Shown here piece after piece: positions 62,058-64,000 of a DNA stretch of 64,000 bases (positions are counted from its first letter, which is position 1; each line of letters starts with the position of its first letter). Source of the DNA: Bacteroidota bacterium. GTDB lineage: Bacteria; Bacteroidota; Bacteroidia; B-17B0; Aurantibacillaceae. The stretch spans positions 1,527,809 through 1,591,808 of the forward strand of contig JAFLBH010000001.1 in the NCBI GenBank assembly GCA_017303905.1. Direction: 5' to 3'. The notes beneath the pieces are model-generated. The model had not been told where the DNA came from and did not search any database. It worked only from the letters and a program-made list of their open reading frames with translations. The position numbers and the translations under genes were made by a program.

Positions 62058-62778
62058 TTTTATAAGGTACAATCCGCTTGTTTAAATTAGTTAAGTATTT
62101 GCAATAATCAATAATCGCGTCACGTAATTTCACATCGGTGCTTTCGGATTTTACCGGATTTTCAAAGAAGAAACAATTGTCACCGCCATTGGCTAAATAA
62201 TCAGTTGTGATGATTATGTAATTTTCATTTTCATTCCAATCTTTACCAAAAACCTGAATATTAATCGGATTTTTTTTATCGAGGTAAAACTCAATATTAT
62301 TGCTAAATAATTTTCCATTCTCCCCAAATGAAACTAAAGCCTCCTTCAGTGCCTTACCGCTGATGGTAAGTATTACTAAATTATTATCAAAAGGCATTAA
62401 TTCGTAAATGGTACGTACACTAATTTCACCTTTAGGTAAATTAATTCTTAATCCGCCGCGGTTAACCATAGCAATTGATTTTCCCTTGTAATTTGGCGAC
62501 TTTTCCGCAACAAAATGATCCATGGCCAGCATCACAAAATTGGCCAGTGTTGATTCGTATCCATCCTTCGTTAGCGTGCTATCACACAGGGCGATTACCT
62601 CATTCATTTGCGCATCTATCTTGTTTTTATAAGGTGAAATTGTTGCGGAAGTTAAAGAATCTTCTAGTACAGATTTTAATTCGTGATGTGAAGTTTGAGT
62701 ATTAGTTAACTGCAGGTGTTGTTTACAAGCACTTAATAAAATTAATAAGACTACACTGTATTTTAAAAATCTCTTCAA
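62032..62778 (-). CDS. 5'-nucleotidase C-terminal domain lipoprotein
   Basis: 248 residues, TTG start. Lipobox LLSAC (Cys18). The remainder is the substrate-specificity domain of the 5'-nucleotidase family: SPNYKGKSIAMVNRGGLRINL, SVRTIYELMPFDNNLVILTISG and IIITTDYLANGGDNCFFF, including the aromatic residues that stack on the base. It would act with the downstream phosphatase domain. The order is reversed from the fused enzyme, which ends with this domain. Confidence 0.85.
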   Translation of the reverse strand: MKRFLKYSVVLLILLSACKQHLQLTNTQTSHHELKSVLEDSLTSATISPYKNKIDAQMNEVIALCDSTLTKDGYESTLANFVMLAMDHFVAEKSPNYKGKSIAMVNRGGLRINLPKGEISVRTIYELMPFDNNLVILTISGKALKEALVSFGENGKLFSNNIEFYLDKKNPINIQVFGKDWNENENYIIITTDYLANGGDNCFFFENPVKSESTDVKLRDAIIDYCKYLTNLNKRIVPYKNGRITVSK

Positions 62779-62789
62779 CGAATTAAAAT

Positions 62790-62797
62790 TATATTTG
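62790..62797 (+). promoter_or_regulatory. -7 box of the YbgC-like thioesterase gene
   Basis: TATATTTG, a perfect TAnnTTTG, 16 bases before the ATG at 62814, in the divergent region with the lipoprotein gene; two TAATTTTA near-matches face the other way. Confidence 0.5.
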
Positions 62798-62813
62798 CTA
62801 AAATTAATAGTTT

Positions 62814-63221
62814 ATGATTAAAGCCAAAACAAAATTACGAGTACGTTATGGTGAAACCGATCAGATGGGTTATGCTTATTACGGCGTATATGCGCAATAC
62901 TATGAAGTTGGAAGAGTAGAAGCCATGAGATTACTTGGATTTAGCTATAAAGATGTAGAGGCAAAAGGTATTTTAATGCCTGTAACAGATTATTCTATTA
63001 GCTATAAGAAACCGGCTTTTTATGATGACGAATTAACCATTGTTACAACAATTAACGAAGTACCTAAAGGCGCTCGAATTATCTTCGATTATGAATGTTT
63101 TAATCAGAATAATGAGCTGCTAAATACCGGAAAAGTTACCTTGGTTTTTATCGATAAAGCTAAAAACAAGCCTGTTGCGGCACCCGAGTGGTTTTTGCAA
63201 GAATTATTGAAGCATTTTTAG
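62814..63221 (+). CDS. YbgC/FcbC-family acyl-CoA thioesterase
   Basis: 135 residues, single hotdog domain: RVRYGETDQMGYAYYGVYAQYYEVGRVEAMR has the catalytic Asp (TDQMG) and the YG.Y.QY.E pattern of 4-hydroxybenzoyl-CoA thioesterase-like enzymes. A cytoplasmic acyl-CoA hydrolase of uncertain substrate. Distinct from the hotdog protein at 42878-43300. Likely cotranscribed with the aminotransferase gene that follows after 46 bases. Confidence 0.9.
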   Translation: MIKAKTKLRVRYGETDQMGYAYYGVYAQYYEVGRVEAMRLLGFSYKDVEAKGILMPVTDYSISYKKPAFYDDELTIVTTINEVPKGARIIFDYECFNQNNELLNTGKVTLVFIDKAKNKPVAAPEWFLQELLKHF

Positions 63222-63267
63222 GTGTAAATCCACTAAAATTGTTAAATTCGCAAGTCTTAAATCTCAA

Positions 63268-64000
63268 ATGAACATAGCTACCAAAAAAATCCAAATGGTC
63301 GACTTAAAAGGCCAGTATCAAAAAATTAAATCAGAAGTTGATAAAGCGATTCAGGAAGTAATTGATAACACTGCGTTTATTAATGGTCCGGCCGTTAAGG
63401 AATTTCAATCTGATCTTGAAAAATACCTAGGTGTAAAACATGTTATTCCTTGTGCTAATGGAACAGATGCTTTGCAAATTGCCATGATGGCATTGGATTT
63501 AAAACCCGGAGACGAAGTGATTACAGCAAACTTTACTTACGTGGCAACCGCCGAAGTAATTGGTTTGTTAGGACTGAAACCGGTATTGGTGGATGTATAT
63601 CCGGATACATTTGATATCAACATTGAAGCAATAGAAAAAAATATTACGCCAAAAACGAAGGCGATTGTTCCGGTTCATTTATTCGGACAATGCGCGGATA
63701 TGGAGCGAATAATGGCGCTTGCTAAAAAATATAATTTGTTTGTTATTGAAGATGTAGCGCAAGCGATTGGTGCCGATTATACTTTTAGCGATGGAAAAAA
63801 AGCAAAAGCAGGAACTATCGGAACGATTGGCTGTACTTCTTTTTTCCCAAGTAAAAATTTAGGTTGCTACGGCGATGGTGGCGCAATCTATACAAATGAT
63901 GATACACTCGCTTCAAAATTGAGAATGATTGCGCATCACGGACAAAGTGTGCAATACGTACACGATGTTTTAGGCGTAAACTCGCGTTTGGACACTATTC
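63268..64000 (+). CDS. DegT/DnrJ/EryC1/StrS sugar aminotransferase (partial)
   Basis: 244 codons are visible from the ATG at 63268; the gene runs off the right edge. Family features: MVDLKGQYQKIKSEVDKAI, FINGPAVKEFQSDLEKYLGVKHVIPCANGTDAL, FTYVATAEVIGLLGLKPVLVD, FVIEDVAQAIGA (PLP-binding Asp) and TSFFPSKNLGCYGDGG, with the PLP lysine. It transfers an amino group to nucleotide-bound keto-sugars for surface polysaccharides. Confidence 0.92.
   Translation, partial: MNIATKKIQMVDLKGQYQKIKSEVDKAIQEVIDNTAFINGPAVKEFQSDLEKYLGVKHVIPCANGTDALQIAMMALDLKPGDEVITANFTYVATAEVIGLLGLKPVLVDVYPDTFDINIEAIEKNITPKTKAIVPVHLFGQCADMERIMALAKKYNLFVIEDVAQAIGADYTFSDGKKAKAGTIGTIGCTSFFPSKNLGCYGDGGAIYTNDDTLASKLRMIAHHGQSVQYVHDVLGVNSRLDTI

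Overview
The window is chromosomal DNA of a Bacteroidota bacterium. The evidence is AT-rich coding sequence; many secreted proteins with short signal peptides ending in FSQ/FAQ; C-terminal sorting domains of the type IX secretion system (type A at 5668-7788, type B at 51163-52005); a PorE-like OmpA lipoprotein; and repeated upstream elements of the form TAnnTTTG, the -7 box of the Bacteroidota primary sigma factor. The order or family cannot be fixed from the sequence. No tRNA, rRNA, CRISPR array, prophage or intact transposase was seen.

Layout. 1-5.6 kb: end of a probable glycosyltransferase, an OstA/LptA-like envelope protein, a DUF481 barrel, a DUF4294 protein, an AccC-type biotin carboxylase and a secreted unknown. 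5.6-12.6 kb: a repeat-rich T9SS cargo protein, a small-protein/PadR/PspC operon with a candidate operator, TerC, a coiled-coil secreted protein and a mini-PspC. 12.6-25 kb: DUF2851, YdcF, a predicted aminopeptidase, two tandem thioredoxin-like paralogues, a PorE-like protein, a fatty-acid desaturase, a methyltransferase and the RelA/SpoT enzyme. 25-34 kb: a 398-bp inverted-repeat element, a glycosyltransferase with DUF2062, an RluE-like pseudouridine synthase, a TPR-PP2C phosphatase whose 3' end is duplicated, GNAT/cupin genes, a Ca/Na antiporter and a GNAT-nitrilase fusion. 34-40.2 kb: the accessory stretch of the window, with REP-like palindromes, several unrecognised secreted or OmpA-like genes, and a YD-repeat-like gene broken by an in-frame TGA. 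40.2-64 kb: mostly core genes (antiporter, THUMP rRNA methyltransferase, thioesterase, polyprenyl synthase, RfbA, CtaA heme A synthase, M50 protease, amino-acid permease, ABC ATPase, T9SS type B protein, LuxC-like acyl-CoA reductase divergent from a ferredoxin, 2OG-Fe oxygenase, monohaem cytochrome lipoprotein, MATE, MsbA-like exporter, RbfA, LolC/E-like permease, DnaA, a 5'-nucleotidase in two genes, a YbgC-like thioesterase and a truncated DegT aminotransferase).

Three observations stand out. First, three genes (class I methyltransferase at ~22.8 kb, ABC ATPase at ~51.1 kb, LolC/E-like permease at ~58.1 kb) have family-required N-termini that extend upstream of any ATG, GTG or TTG. Their starts must be CTG or ATT codons, or the assembly has errors there. 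Second, palindromic or inverted-repeat elements of four sequence types sit directly at the stop codons of upstream genes, and in at least two cases the repeat supplies the stop codon. Third, the last codons and stop of the PP2C gene occur three times: two copies in a 72-bp tandem repeat carrying a hairpin, and a third copy that is synonymously diverged.
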